DNA of 64,000 bases from assembly GCA_964437365.1 (NCBI GenBank), contig CAYTGM010000005.1, positions 124,001 through 188,000 of the forward strand, read 5' to 3'. Of the stretch, positions 1-8,590 are shown one piece after another (position 1 is the first letter of the stretch; every line of letters starts with the position of its first letter). The translations under genes and the position numbers were made by a program. The DNA is from CAYTGM01 sp964437365. GTDB taxonomy: Bacteria > Sumerlaeota > Sumerlaeia > SLMS01. The notes below the pieces were generated by a model. It was not told the origin of the DNA, made no database searches, and was given only the letters and a program-made list of their open reading frames with translations.

Positions 1-1
1 G

Positions 2-1174
2 ATGGGGTTAACCGATTCGAAAAACTTTCTTGGTATACCCGAAGCTCAGATCATCGCAATTTGTGACGCAGATGAGCGTCATCTTGAAATTGCTCAAGGG
101 CACATTGAAGGCCACCAGCGGCGTATTGCTCAGCTTAGTAGTGATGGACATATCAAAACCTATGTTGACTTTCGAGAGCTTCTTGCGCGCTCAGATATTG
201 ATGCGGTTTACATCGCCACTCCCCCGCACACACATGCGATGCTGGGTGTCTATGCGATGATGCAGGGCAAAGATGTTTATGGCGAAAAACCAATGGCTCG
301 AACAATTCGAGACTGTCGACTCATGGCTGACACAGCCAAAAAGCTGGGGCGAGTGTTTCAACATGGGACTCAGACACGTTCTCATCAACCTGTACGCGAC
401 GCAGTACAGCGCGTTCGAAATGGGTTTATCGGTCAAGTCAGAAGAATCGAAGTTGGAATTCCAGGTTCGCCAACCTCAGATGAATATCACCCCAAACCAG
501 TGCCGAAAGAGCTCCACTATGACCTGTGGTTAGGACCTGCACCCCTCGAGCCTTATATTCCAGAGCGGGTACATGGAAATTTCCGTTATTATCTCGAGTA
601 TTCAGCAGGTGTAATTACAGACCTTGGGACACACTATCTGGATATATCTCAATGGGTGTGTGGTCATGATCTTACGGGACCAGTCAGGGTAATTGGTTCT
701 GGAACCTTCCCCAAATCGGGTCTTTTCAACACCCCCAACAGCTATCATTTTAAATTGGAATTTGCCGATGGCATAGTATACGACTGCTCGTCGAGGCATC
801 CACAGGGAATTAAAGTTATTGGGGATGAGGGATGGATCTATATGCCTTTACGTCACCCTCTCCCGGAAGAACCAATCACGGCAAGCAATCCATCTATTCT
901 GAGGGGGAATTCCAGGGCTCGATCGGATATTTATGTCAGTAATAACCACTGGAAGAATTTTATCGATTGTGTCAAGACACGACAAAAGCCGGTTGCTCAT
1001 GAAGAAATCGCCTGTCGCTCGACAACCTTACCTCATCTGGGAAGTGTGCTGCTAGAGGCACAGACTTCTTTTCAGTGGGATCCTGTTAAAGAACAGATCA
1101 CAGACAAGCCAGAGCTGAACAAACATCTGGATCGGGCCAAACGACCCGAATGGGCAAACCTGTATACATTATAA
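2..1174 (+). CDS. Gfo/Idh/MocA-family oxidoreductase (5' end cut by window)
   Basis: NAD(P)-dependent oxidoreductase of the Gfo/Idh/MocA family, which oxidises or reduces sugars and sugar derivatives. Seen: strand beta-2 of the Rossmann fold ending in the AICDAD segment, then the conserved GEKPMARTI segment (the family's EKP lysine) and the C-terminal dimerisation sheet. It aligns end to end with the next gene (shared motifs NFLGI, YGEKPM, GTHYLDISQW, EGWIYMPLRHPLP), so the two are tandem paralogues. By that alignment about 70 residues, including the GxGxxG nucleotide loop and any Tat signal, lie upstream of position 1; the ATG at position 2 matches an internal methionine of the paralogue and is not the true start. 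The stop is followed within a few bases by the next gene's ribosome-binding site, so they are probably one operon. The substrate cannot be told. Confidence 0.9.
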   Translation: MGLTDSKNFLGIPEAQIIAICDADERHLEIAQGHIEGHQRRIAQLSSDGHIKTYVDFRELLARSDIDAVYIATPPHTHAMLGVYAMMQGKDVYGEKPMARTIRDCRLMADTAKKLGRVFQHGTQTRSHQPVRDAVQRVRNGFIGQVRRIEVGIPGSPTSDEYHPKPVPKELHYDLWLGPAPLEPYIPERVHGNFRYYLEYSAGVITDLGTHYLDISQWVCGHDLTGPVRVIGSGTFPKSGLFNTPNSYHFKLEFADGIVYDCSSRHPQGIKVIGDEGWIYMPLRHPLPEEPITASNPSILRGNSRARSDIYVSNNHWKNFIDCVKTRQKPVAHEEIACRSTTLPHLGSVLLEAQTSFQWDPVKEQITDKPELNKHLDRAKRPEWANLYTL

Positions 1175-1185
1175 GGAGTAGTCGC

Positions 1186-2535
1186 GTGAAAAATAAAAAG
1201 AGCGCGGAAAAACCGGAAAGACGCAGTTTCCTGAAGAAGAGTGCAATTGCTGCCGGTGCTATTGCGGCTCCGATTTTCATTCCTGCTTCAGCTCTTGGAA
1301 GAGCGGGAAGACCGGCTCCCAGTGAACGTGTTACGATCGCTGGCATAGGCCTTGGGGGTATGGGAATGATCAATTCGGGCAATTTCCTCGGGATTGGAGA
1401 TTGTCAAATTGTCGCCGTTTGCGACGTTGATGAAGCACATGTCAATGAAGCTCAAAAGGTAATTCAACGCGATTATCGAAATCGCTTCCCAGACTGGAAG
1501 TACAATTCGGTCGATGCATATAGAGACTTTCGTGAAGTCTTAGATCGTGATGACATCGATGCCGTGTATATTGTTACGCCGGACCACTGGCATGAACAGA
1601 TCGGGATTGCTGCCGCACAAGCTGGAAAAGACATCTATGGTGAGAAGCCGATGACACATACGATCAAGGGAGGACGTCGGCTTGTCAATGCGGTAAATAA
1701 GTACGGTCGTATATTTCAGATGGGCACAATGACGCGCTCTCATGCGCCCGTAAGGAGAGCATTGGAGCGGGTTCGCAATGGTCGTATCGGAAAAGTCCAC
1801 ACAGTCAAAATAGGAATTCCAGCAGGAAATACTTTGACCGACTATAAAGAAGAGAAAGTACCGGAAGGATTCGATTATGACTTCTGGTTAGGTCCTGCGC
1901 CCTGGAAACCATATACACCGAAGCGCTGCCATTTCTGGTTTCGGTGGATTATGGATTACTCAGATGGCCCGATCACTGATTTGGGAACTCATTATCTGGA
2001 TGTTGCTCAGTGGGGAACGGGTCATGACCTTATCGGCCCCAAAGAAATAGTCGGCCATGCCAGCTGGCCAGAAAGCGGCCTTTTCGATGCGGCGATGCAT
2101 GGCGATTTCAAGATGACATTCGAAGATGGAATTGTCTATGACTGTTCAACACGATACAAGTTGGGACTGACCTTTGAAGGCGATGAGGGCTGGATCTTCA
2201 TTCCAATGCGCCACCCACTGCCACTTGATCCGATCACGGCAAGTGATCCCCGTATTTTGAGATCAGAGATTGGTTCGAATGAAATACACCTTAATCGAAG
2301 CGAGAATCACTGGGCGACATTCATTAATTGTGTAAAGACACGTAACCCAAACACAGCAATCAATCATGAAGTGGGTCATCGATCAACGACCCTCCCACAT
2401 CTCGGAAATATTGCATGGAAAGTTCCTGGTAAGAAGCTCCAGTGGGATTACAAGACCGATCGCTTTCTCAACAGTAGTGAAGCAAACAGTCTACTGGACA
2501 CAGCACGCCGCGCGCCCTGGAACCTTTACTCATAA
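1186..2535 (+). CDS. Tat-exported Gfo/Idh/MocA-family oxidoreductase
   Basis: Second copy of the sugar oxidoreductase family. I place the start at GTG 1186 rather than the in-frame ATG 1150, because AAGGAG lies at 1173-1178, eight bases upstream, while the ATG sits inside the previous gene. From this GTG the protein begins with a twin-arginine signal (RRSFLKK followed by an Ala-rich hydrophobic stretch to ALG), so it is probably folded in the cytoplasm and exported. Next come the Rossmann loop GIGLGGMGM, the VCDVDEAH strand and YGEKPMTHTI with the catalytic-site lysine. Exported members with this architecture are typical of polysaccharide-degrading Planctomycetota/Verrucomicrobiota-like bacteria. 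The downstream ThuA-HEAT lipoprotein follows after 18 bases, which suggests shared work on one carbohydrate outside the cytoplasm (inference). Confidence 0.92.
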   Translation: MKNKKSAEKPERRSFLKKSAIAAGAIAAPIFIPASALGRAGRPAPSERVTIAGIGLGGMGMINSGNFLGIGDCQIVAVCDVDEAHVNEAQKVIQRDYRNRFPDWKYNSVDAYRDFREVLDRDDIDAVYIVTPDHWHEQIGIAAAQAGKDIYGEKPMTHTIKGGRRLVNAVNKYGRIFQMGTMTRSHAPVRRALERVRNGRIGKVHTVKIGIPAGNTLTDYKEEKVPEGFDYDFWLGPAPWKPYTPKRCHFWFRWIMDYSDGPITDLGTHYLDVAQWGTGHDLIGPKEIVGHASWPESGLFDAAMHGDFKMTFEDGIVYDCSTRYKLGLTFEGDEGWIFIPMRHPLPLDPITASDPRILRSEIGSNEIHLNRSENHWATFINCVKTRNPNTAINHEVGHRSTTLPHLGNIAWKVPGKKLQWDYKTDRFLNSSEANSLLDTARRAPWNLYS

Positions 2536-2553
2536 TGGAAGAAGGAAGAATAA

Positions 2554-5500
2554 ATGTCTAATCGATTTTATCCATCTATTTTTATAGCCACAACCTTGAT
2601 TTTTTCAGGGTGTAGTCAAATTGAAAGAAAGACAATGACGGCACCGCCTGATTACAGTGTAAGAATCTCTCCTGAACCTCTGGAAGTTGTGGTCGTCACC
2701 GGTGGGCACCCCTATGATGAAAATGCGTTCGATCAAATGTTGGATTCGATTAGAGGTGCAAACATTACGCAGTTTGATCTTCAGGACGAAGCGGAACTCT
2801 TCGATGATATTACAAACTGGAAGTTCGACACGATTGTTCTATACAATATGACTCAAACAATGACCGAGTCACGGTTTCAAAACTTTCAGAAACTTCTGGA
2901 TCAAGGGGTTGGCCTTGTTCCGCTGCACCACGGAACATTGAGTTGGATATCCCACCCCGGACCAAAAGAACTATACGGAGTTGACTTTCCCATTGAAGGA
3001 CAACCATTCGGGTTTCATTTGAATCAAGACTTCTGGTATGAAATCGACGTCGCCGATCATCCTGTAACCATCGGGCTTTCTGACTTTCAGATCAACGATG
3101 AAACTTATACAAACTTCTACGGTAAAGGATCTCCTGGAAACGTAGTACTTGTGTCTTCAGACCACGAACCAAGTGACGGACCACTTGTATGGTATCAGGA
3201 GCTGGAGAATACACGTGTCATATCCCTTCAAGGGGGGCATGATGCTGGTGCGATGCTCAATGAGGGTTTTCAGGAATTGCTTGCTCGATCTATCTTCTGG
3301 TCTGCTGGCGAAATTGAGGACTACTTTCTTTTCCAATTGGATGAGAACACAGACAGCCTTGAGCATTACACTTTTGGGGTAGATCGCACTCCACTCAAGA
3401 AGATTGAGATGTTAACACGTATATCATCTGACTACCCTGCCTTAGAAGCGAAATTGAGTCAGGAGTTTCGCCGTGTGATCAGTACCTCTTCAGTGGACGC
3501 TGAAGCGGGTGAAAAAGATAACAATGAGGCCAAAGCTTTTGCCTTCCGGCAACTTGAACGGATCGCTGCAAGAGAGAACCTTCCCTTCGTAGCTGGCTAT
3601 TTAACTGATGAAAAATGGAGTTTGTGGGCTCGTAGAGTCTTCGAAGCGACAGGTGGTGCATATGCTGAGCAAGAACTACTGGCGGCACTACCGAAGACTT
3701 CCGGTGAAGTGAGACTGGGTATTGTAGATTCTCTGGGAAGAATGAGAGTAAAGAACGCTGTTCAGCCCCTAAGTGAAATCTATACAAGAACAATCGATGA
3801 GCGAACCCAATCAGCTGTTGCGAGAGCTCTCGGAGCCATCGGGACAAGCGAGTCAGCCAAAGTCTTACAGAAAATGAAACAAATGGAATATATTGAACTC
3901 GCATTGCTTGAAAATGCACGTCATCTCGAGAGGGAAAGTGATCTTGCACTTGCCTCAAAACTATACAGCATACTTTACGAATCGGAATCACCTGTTGTGC
4001 GCGGAGGTGCCTTGATTGGCCTCGCCCGGCTTAACCCAAACTCTGCAATGGAGCATATCGAGGAGCATCTCAAGTCTGATGCCGAACTCCTCGGGAACGA
4101 AGCTGTTGCGGCGATCAAGTACCTTACTTCCTCAGAACAAACGAAACAACTCACTGAACTAGGAACGCAACTCTCTCAGCGTGCTCAAACCAAACTATTG
4201 AATGCACTTTATATGAGAGACAACCCGGCAGTTCTGAGATTGGCTAAGGCCACCATTAACAGCGAAGACGAATCGCTTCAGACGGCCGCTTTGAGAGCAA
4301 TGGGCTACTCTGGTGATCTGGAAGCAGCGAAGATTCTACTTCAAATAGCGGATGTTGAAAACATGGACAGCCCATCAATGTTCAGCCTTTCCATTATGGA
4401 GGCAGAGGGTCTGGATGCATTCCTTGTTGATGTCCTTGAAGCCCCGGGCGATCACGAAAAAATAGCTCCAGCAGCGATATATACTGCTTCGATGCGAGAC
4501 CTGAATGGTTTGATAGACTACCTGATACCTCTGTCAACGTATACAGAGAGAAAAATTCGGAGTGCTGCCATAGACGTCCTTCCTGGTGTTGTAAAGGACG
4601 ATGATCTTGTCAGGCTCTTCAATATTCTGCTGGAAGCAGAGAGAAAATCAGATAAGAGTAAGATCGCGAACCTTATTGGAACCATTGCAGAACAGATGGG
4701 CGACAGTTCTGTTCTCTCCCACTATGAAGCCACATGGTCAAAGGCGGATAGCGACACACGGCCATTCCTCCTGCAACTCATCGGGAAAATGGGATCCGAT
4801 GCAGCCCTGAGCTCCATTCTGATCAAAGCGGAAGTGGATGATTCCACTCGATTGGAGGCCATTCGTGTTCTTGGAGATTGGCCAGACCTGGCTGCATATG
4901 ATCCTCTTATGGATTTCATGGAGTCTGCCGATTCTACAAGAGAAGAGAAACTGGCGTTGCGCAGTTTACTGAAAGTGCTCCAACAACCTGACGAAACGCC
5001 TGCAAAGACAAAGCTTGATATGTATATAAACCTGGAAGACCGTCTGGAAGATCAGGGAGATAAGGCATTGTTTCTCTCTGGACTCGGCAATATTGAGTCC
5101 ATTGAAGCAGTAGAAGTTATTCAAAAGCATCTCGAATCAGAAGACTCAAGGCTGGAAGCTATACAAGCGATTGCCCAGCTCGCACCGAAACTAGCCTACG
5201 AATATCCACAGATCAAAGCAAGTCTCGACGCGATAGATAATTCAGAATTGCCAGAATCGATTGCGAAGCAACTGGTTCAGAGCTCTCAACAGGTGCAGAG
5301 CATTCTGGATGGTATTGTAGGTTTTTGGACCTTCAACGATGGAGCTGAAGGTTGGGAAGCCGCCAATCACTGTGAGTTCGAGACTGAAGGCGGAGTCCTG
5401 AAGGTAAAGACAACAGGAGTCGATCCGTTCATCACGCATCCGTTGGACATCGGAACGGGTGACTATAAGGTAGAGCTAAAGATCAGGCTCAATGGAGTTG

Positions 5501-5715
5501 ATGCACCGATTGTTTACTACTGGCATACAGATGAAATAGCGATAGGTAACCAGGGCAGTTTCATCGGGATACCTTTCCAGGCTTCGGACACTTCCTGGAA
5601 TACCTTCAGCAACCAGATCAAGGTAACCGGCAACATGGAATTCTTCCGAATTGATCCCGGTGGCGGCAACAAAGGTGCGGTTGATATCGACTGGATCAGA
5701 ATAACAAGAATGTAG
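2554..5715 (+). CDS. ThuA-like domain plus HEAT-repeat lipoprotein
   Basis: Large exported protein of 1053 residues. The N-terminus is a lipoprotein signal with lipobox FSGC (Cys about residue 20). Residues about 40-250 are a ThuA (trehalose-utilisation, glutamine amidotransferase-like) domain: VVVTGGHPYDENAF, LVPLHHGTLSW and the closing GGHDAG..F..LLARSIFWSAG are family hallmarks. From about 310 to 910 it consists of repeated helical pairs of HEAT type (for example VRLGIVDSLGRM, QSAVARALGAIG, ESLQTAALRAMGYSG). The last 140 residues (GIVGFWTFNDGAEGW onward) resemble a beta-sandwich carbohydrate-binding or concanavalin-like module. ThuA proteins act in disaccharide and polysaccharide use beside Gfo/Idh/MocA enzymes, exactly the neighbourhood here. 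The enzymatic role of the ThuA domain is not established, so binding or scaffolding is as likely as catalysis. Confidence 0.85.
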   Translation: MSNRFYPSIFIATTLIFSGCSQIERKTMTAPPDYSVRISPEPLEVVVVTGGHPYDENAFDQMLDSIRGANITQFDLQDEAELFDDITNWKFDTIVLYNMTQTMTESRFQNFQKLLDQGVGLVPLHHGTLSWISHPGPKELYGVDFPIEGQPFGFHLNQDFWYEIDVADHPVTIGLSDFQINDETYTNFYGKGSPGNVVLVSSDHEPSDGPLVWYQELENTRVISLQGGHDAGAMLNEGFQELLARSIFWSAGEIEDYFLFQLDENTDSLEHYTFGVDRTPLKKIEMLTRISSDYPALEAKLSQEFRRVISTSSVDAEAGEKDNNEAKAFAFRQLERIAARENLPFVAGYLTDEKWSLWARRVFEATGGAYAEQELLAALPKTSGEVRLGIVDSLGRMRVKNAVQPLSEIYTRTIDERTQSAVARALGAIGTSESAKVLQKMKQMEYIELALLENARHLERESDLALASKLYSILYESESPVVRGGALIGLARLNPNSAMEHIEEHLKSDAELLGNEAVAAIKYLTSSEQTKQLTELGTQLSQRAQTKLLNALYMRDNPAVLRLAKATINSEDESLQTAALRAMGYSGDLEAAKILLQIADVENMDSPSMFSLSIMEAEGLDAFLVDVLEAPGDHEKIAPAAIYTASMRDLNGLIDYLIPLSTYTERKIRSAAIDVLPGVVKDDDLVRLFNILLEAERKSDKSKIANLIGTIAEQMGDSSVLSHYEATWSKADSDTRPFLLQLIGKMGSDAALSSILIKAEVDDSTRLEAIRVLGDWPDLAAYDPLMDFMESADSTREEKLALRSLLKVLQQPDETPAKTKLDMYINLEDRLEDQGDKALFLSGLGNIESIEAVEVIQKHLESEDSRLEAIQAIAQLAPKLAYEYPQIKASLDAIDNSELPESIAKQLVQSSQQVQSILDGIVGFWTFNDGAEGWEAANHCEFETEGGVLKVKTTGVDPFITHPLDIGTGDYKVELKIRLNGVDAPIVYYWHTDEIAIGNQGSFIGIPFQASDTSWNTFSNQIKVTGNMEFFRIDPGGGNKGAVDIDWIRITRM

Positions 5716-5743
5716 TTTAGGCAATCAGGACAATACGATCCGG

Positions 5744-5781
5744 CGGCTCCAGGTTAGCCTGGAGCCGTTTTCATTTTTATT
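5744..5781 (+). terminator. Rho-independent terminator of the oxidoreductase/ThuA operon
   Basis: Perfect 10-bp stem CGGCTCCAGG / CCTGGAGCCG with a TTAG loop, followed by TTTTCATTTTTATT. It lies 29 bases after the ThuA-HEAT stop and ends the operon. Confidence 0.9.
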
Positions 5782-5860
5782 GAGGGCAAAAGTTTCATTG
5801 AGCAAACTTAGGGGTGTTGATTGATGTCTAGTTACTTAACTTCTATTAAACTGGAGATAA

Positions 5861-6235
5861 ATGATGTTTCAAACCGAGAATATGAAAGTCCGTCTCTATC
5901 AGCTGGCAGCTGGATTGGGTATCTTTTCGACAGCGACTCTGGGCTACCAGACGATCTCTTCTGCCCACGCGCAGCAGAACTATTCTAATACCGGGGCGAG
6001 CAAAACGACTGTGGCGACCTTCCACGAAGCGCCTGAGATCCCTTTAAGCGTTCCACCTGGCAACATGGTGGTTCTTGGAACGAATAAACTCGGGAACTAC
6101 CTGATCGTTCGTGGCGACGAGGAGACATCTAAGATCTTCGTCTGGAAAGTTGCGGAAAACGGACTGATCTCAGCCGCTGAGATGAGCAATGCAAACCCGG
6201 CAACGGGTACGAGAAATGTAACCTTTCAGGATTAA
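5861..6235 (+). CDS. Small exported protein, function unknown
   Basis: Protein of 124 residues starting at ATG 5861 (or the adjacent ATG 5864), preceded by a CTGGAGA ribosome-binding site. The N-terminus has a basic stretch (MKVRLYQ), a hydrophobic core (LAAGLGIFSTATLGY) and an AHAQQ cleavage-type site near residue 39, so it is probably secreted or periplasmic. The remainder (about 80 residues) is compact and contains strand-like segments such as VVLGTNKLGNYLIVRGDE and IFVWKVAENG. No family recognised. It stands alone after a terminator and its stop codon overlaps the stop of the convergent glycosyltransferase gene. Confidence 0.7.
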   Translation: MMFQTENMKVRLYQLAAGLGIFSTATLGYQTISSAHAQQNYSNTGASKTTVATFHEAPEIPLSVPPGNMVVLGTNKLGNYLIVRGDEETSKIFVWKVAENGLISAAEMSNANPATGTRNVTFQD

Positions 6236-8283
6236 CGGTCCCGGGGTTCGAACCAGGCACCTTCAAAAAGGAATGTCAGGTTACGTTCATCCTCACTGCC
6301 TTCGAGAAAATCGATCGGTTGCCAACTCTCCATAGAGATGGCGACACTTGGCTCCTGTAGCGATGAAGAAATCGTAACGGGGTAAGTGTATACATGAGTG
6401 CCCGGAGTTGTTTCCGTCGAAATGGGTTCATGCGTTCCAGCAATATTGACCTCCATATTAACTCGCTCTTCCGGATAAGGATGGCGGAATATACGTACTT
6501 TAAGATCATATTCGCCTGGTTCCAAAGGTTTGTCAAAATAGATACGCGCCGTTGGTTGGCTCCCCCAGATAAATGGAGTGCCATCGCTGCTGATCTCAAG
6601 AACAGAAAAACCTTCGTAGAAGAGTTGTTGCTCTGGCAGCGCAATTGAAACGGCAGCCTCCATCATCGGTAAATTCACGCGGTTAAGTCGGTCCATCATT
6701 CGCTGGTAGACTTCGGACCGCACATTACGCAGCGTATATAGAACATAAGGTGAATTTTCTTTGAACTCTGGCAAACGCTGGGTTCTGGTGGAGTCAGCCA
6801 GTTCTTCGCCTTTGATAAGACCGTAGACTATTCTCTCCTCGGGATTCTGAATATGAAGCCACGAATCTGCATGCAGGACGTGGACAACTTCTTCATTCGG
6901 ATCGAGTTCTGAAATGGGTCTCAAATCGTAATTATGAACAGGCAACTGAAAGTATGGTATCACTTCAGAAGGAAAGGTATAGAGTACGGTTTCCTCTTCA
7001 GGTAGCAGCGACTTTTCCGTTGTTCGGAGGGCATACTGGACACCCACCTGAAGCTCGAAAATCTGGGAAATAGACTGACCAATCAGGCCTGATGCAAAAA
7101 AAGGAGCTAGAAGTAAAGCTTGCCAGAATTTCGGCAAACTCAGGCGCTCACAGGCGATTTTGCCACATAACGCAAGCGCGAATACATACATGGGAAGTGC
7201 AAAGACAGTATACCGGGAACCATGAAAAACCTTGGCAATATCATGAAAGCGTAACAACCAAAGGAGCCCAACAAAACTGACCGCGACAAAGAAAGCGGAG
7301 AGCAGTAGAGTCTTTTCAAGCGGAAGAACCTGATGTTTCTTCTTCCGTAGGTAGCTGATAGCCAGTGCATATACAGGAAGAGGAGAAAGAAAGGATGCCG
7401 CAAGCAGCATGTCGTTCAAGAAATAGTTCTCAATCCCGCCGATTCTTCCAAAAGGAAACCACAGATAGAACACTGCCATAAAATTGGTAAAGTTCGCTGG
7501 GGTCATCCAGGTCGTCGGTGTTCGCGCAAGGTACTCCAATTGATGAGTGAGAACAAGTAACCAGGGAACGAAGAGTAACGGAGCGATGGCATTGGCAATA
7601 ATCCCTGGCCAAACGTATAGAGATCGTATTCGTCCAAGATTGAGAGAAAGTAACACCCACAGGACTCCAATAACAAACAGGATGACTGCCGAGAGAAGAT
7701 GTAACCACAGAACGGCGCTGGTTACGATCGAATATAGACCCCACCCGATGAGAGCTTTTTGCCTGGTCAGCCCCCCTTCCTTTTCCTGCTGGTAAAGCAG
7801 AAGAACCACGTAGAAGGCAATGGTGGTGCACATAACGGCGAGAGAATAGTTTCTGATATCCCTCGCGATGTAGGCCATTTGAGCGCCTCCAACCAGGGCG
7901 ATGCAGAAGAGTGAGCCGGCGGTACTCCCGAGGAGCTTGCGACCTGCGAACCAGCTTGCAGCAGCAGTCACAATCCAGGCGAAAACACTTGGTAGCCGAG
8001 CCCAAAGAAGAGGGTTTTCGGGAGAAAACAACTTCCCAAACTCAACCCACGCTTTCACGATCAGATAAAAACCCGGCGGATGTGCATCAAAGGTGGTGAT
8101 TCCTATGATGTATTCGACGGGTCGGCTGACGACCATCAGCGAGAAGATTTCATCCACCCACAGGCTGTCTTCCCACGAGGCTCGCTCGAGACGGACCGGA
8201 AGAAACACAGCATAAACAAGCAATAGACCCAGAAGACTCTGGAATGCTGGATGGTTGAACAAAGTGTGGAGTTTATCACGCAT
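6232..8283 (-). CDS. Polytopic GT39/ArnT-like glycosyltransferase
   Basis: Integral membrane glycosyltransferase of the GT-C superfamily (PMT_2/ArnT-like). Such enzymes use a lipid-linked sugar donor and act on the outer face of the inner membrane. The early acidic motif WVDEIFSLMVVSRP, following the first transmembrane helix, carries the DE catalytic pair expected for this fold, and FDAHPPGFYLIVKAW is the second conserved loop. About ten hydrophobic segments follow, then a soluble C-terminal part from roughly residue 440, ending in a beta-rich domain. I chose ATG 8283; an in-frame TTG at 8379 would add 32 residues and has no better ribosome-binding site. It resembles the protein at 32740-34566 (shared DE motif, HAHPPGSYLVY-type loop), so these are two dispersed paralogues. 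Acceptor unknown. Confidence 0.82.
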   Translation of the reverse strand: MRDKLHTLFNHPAFQSLLGLLLVYAVFLPVRLERASWEDSLWVDEIFSLMVVSRPVEYIIGITTFDAHPPGFYLIVKAWVEFGKLFSPENPLLWARLPSVFAWIVTAAASWFAGRKLLGSTAGSLFCIALVGGAQMAYIARDIRNYSLAVMCTTIAFYVVLLLYQQEKEGGLTRQKALIGWGLYSIVTSAVLWLHLLSAVILFVIGVLWVLLSLNLGRIRSLYVWPGIIANAIAPLLFVPWLLVLTHQLEYLARTPTTWMTPANFTNFMAVFYLWFPFGRIGGIENYFLNDMLLAASFLSPLPVYALAISYLRKKKHQVLPLEKTLLLSAFFVAVSFVGLLWLLRFHDIAKVFHGSRYTVFALPMYVFALALCGKIACERLSLPKFWQALLLAPFFASGLIGQSISQIFELQVGVQYALRTTEKSLLPEEETVLYTFPSEVIPYFQLPVHNYDLRPISELDPNEEVVHVLHADSWLHIQNPEERIVYGLIKGEELADSTRTQRLPEFKENSPYVLYTLRNVRSEVYQRMMDRLNRVNLPMMEAAVSIALPEQQLFYEGFSVLEISSDGTPFIWGSQPTARIYFDKPLEPGEYDLKVRIFRHPYPEERVNMEVNIAGTHEPISTETTPGTHVYTYPVTISSSLQEPSVAISMESWQPIDFLEGSEDERNLTFLFEGAWFEPRDR

Positions 8284-8590
8284 GGAAAGATCAGTCGTGA
8301 GGATTTGATAGAGACGCAATATTAAGATGTAAGAGGCTTTTCCGAGAAGAATTGAACTCCGGCGTGTTGAGCCGAGCAACTTATTTTCGAAAAGACAGCC
8401 CTGTTGGCTGAAAGAATGACATCTGAGACCTTCTCAGATCCTTTCTAAAAGTTGTGAAATAAATCCTTTCACCCTAGCGGGGAGGGGGTCTTGGCGCTCC
8501 AATTCCTGAGGGTCTAAGCAATTTGTGCTCGACGAAGGATCGGAGAAGAGAGAGATTATCTCGCTAATTAATGAATGAGGAATGTAACAT
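8284..8590. promoter_or_regulatory. Divergent intergenic region before gltB
   Basis: About 300 bases between the leftward glycosyltransferase and rightward gltB; promoters for both are expected here. I see no clear sigma-70 hexamer pair or riboswitch. A G-rich patch (CGGGGAGGGGG near 8478) and an AGGA ribosome-binding site at 8578-8581 before the gltB ATG are the only signals. Part of it would be coding if the glycosyltransferase starts at TTG 8379. Confidence 0.3.
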
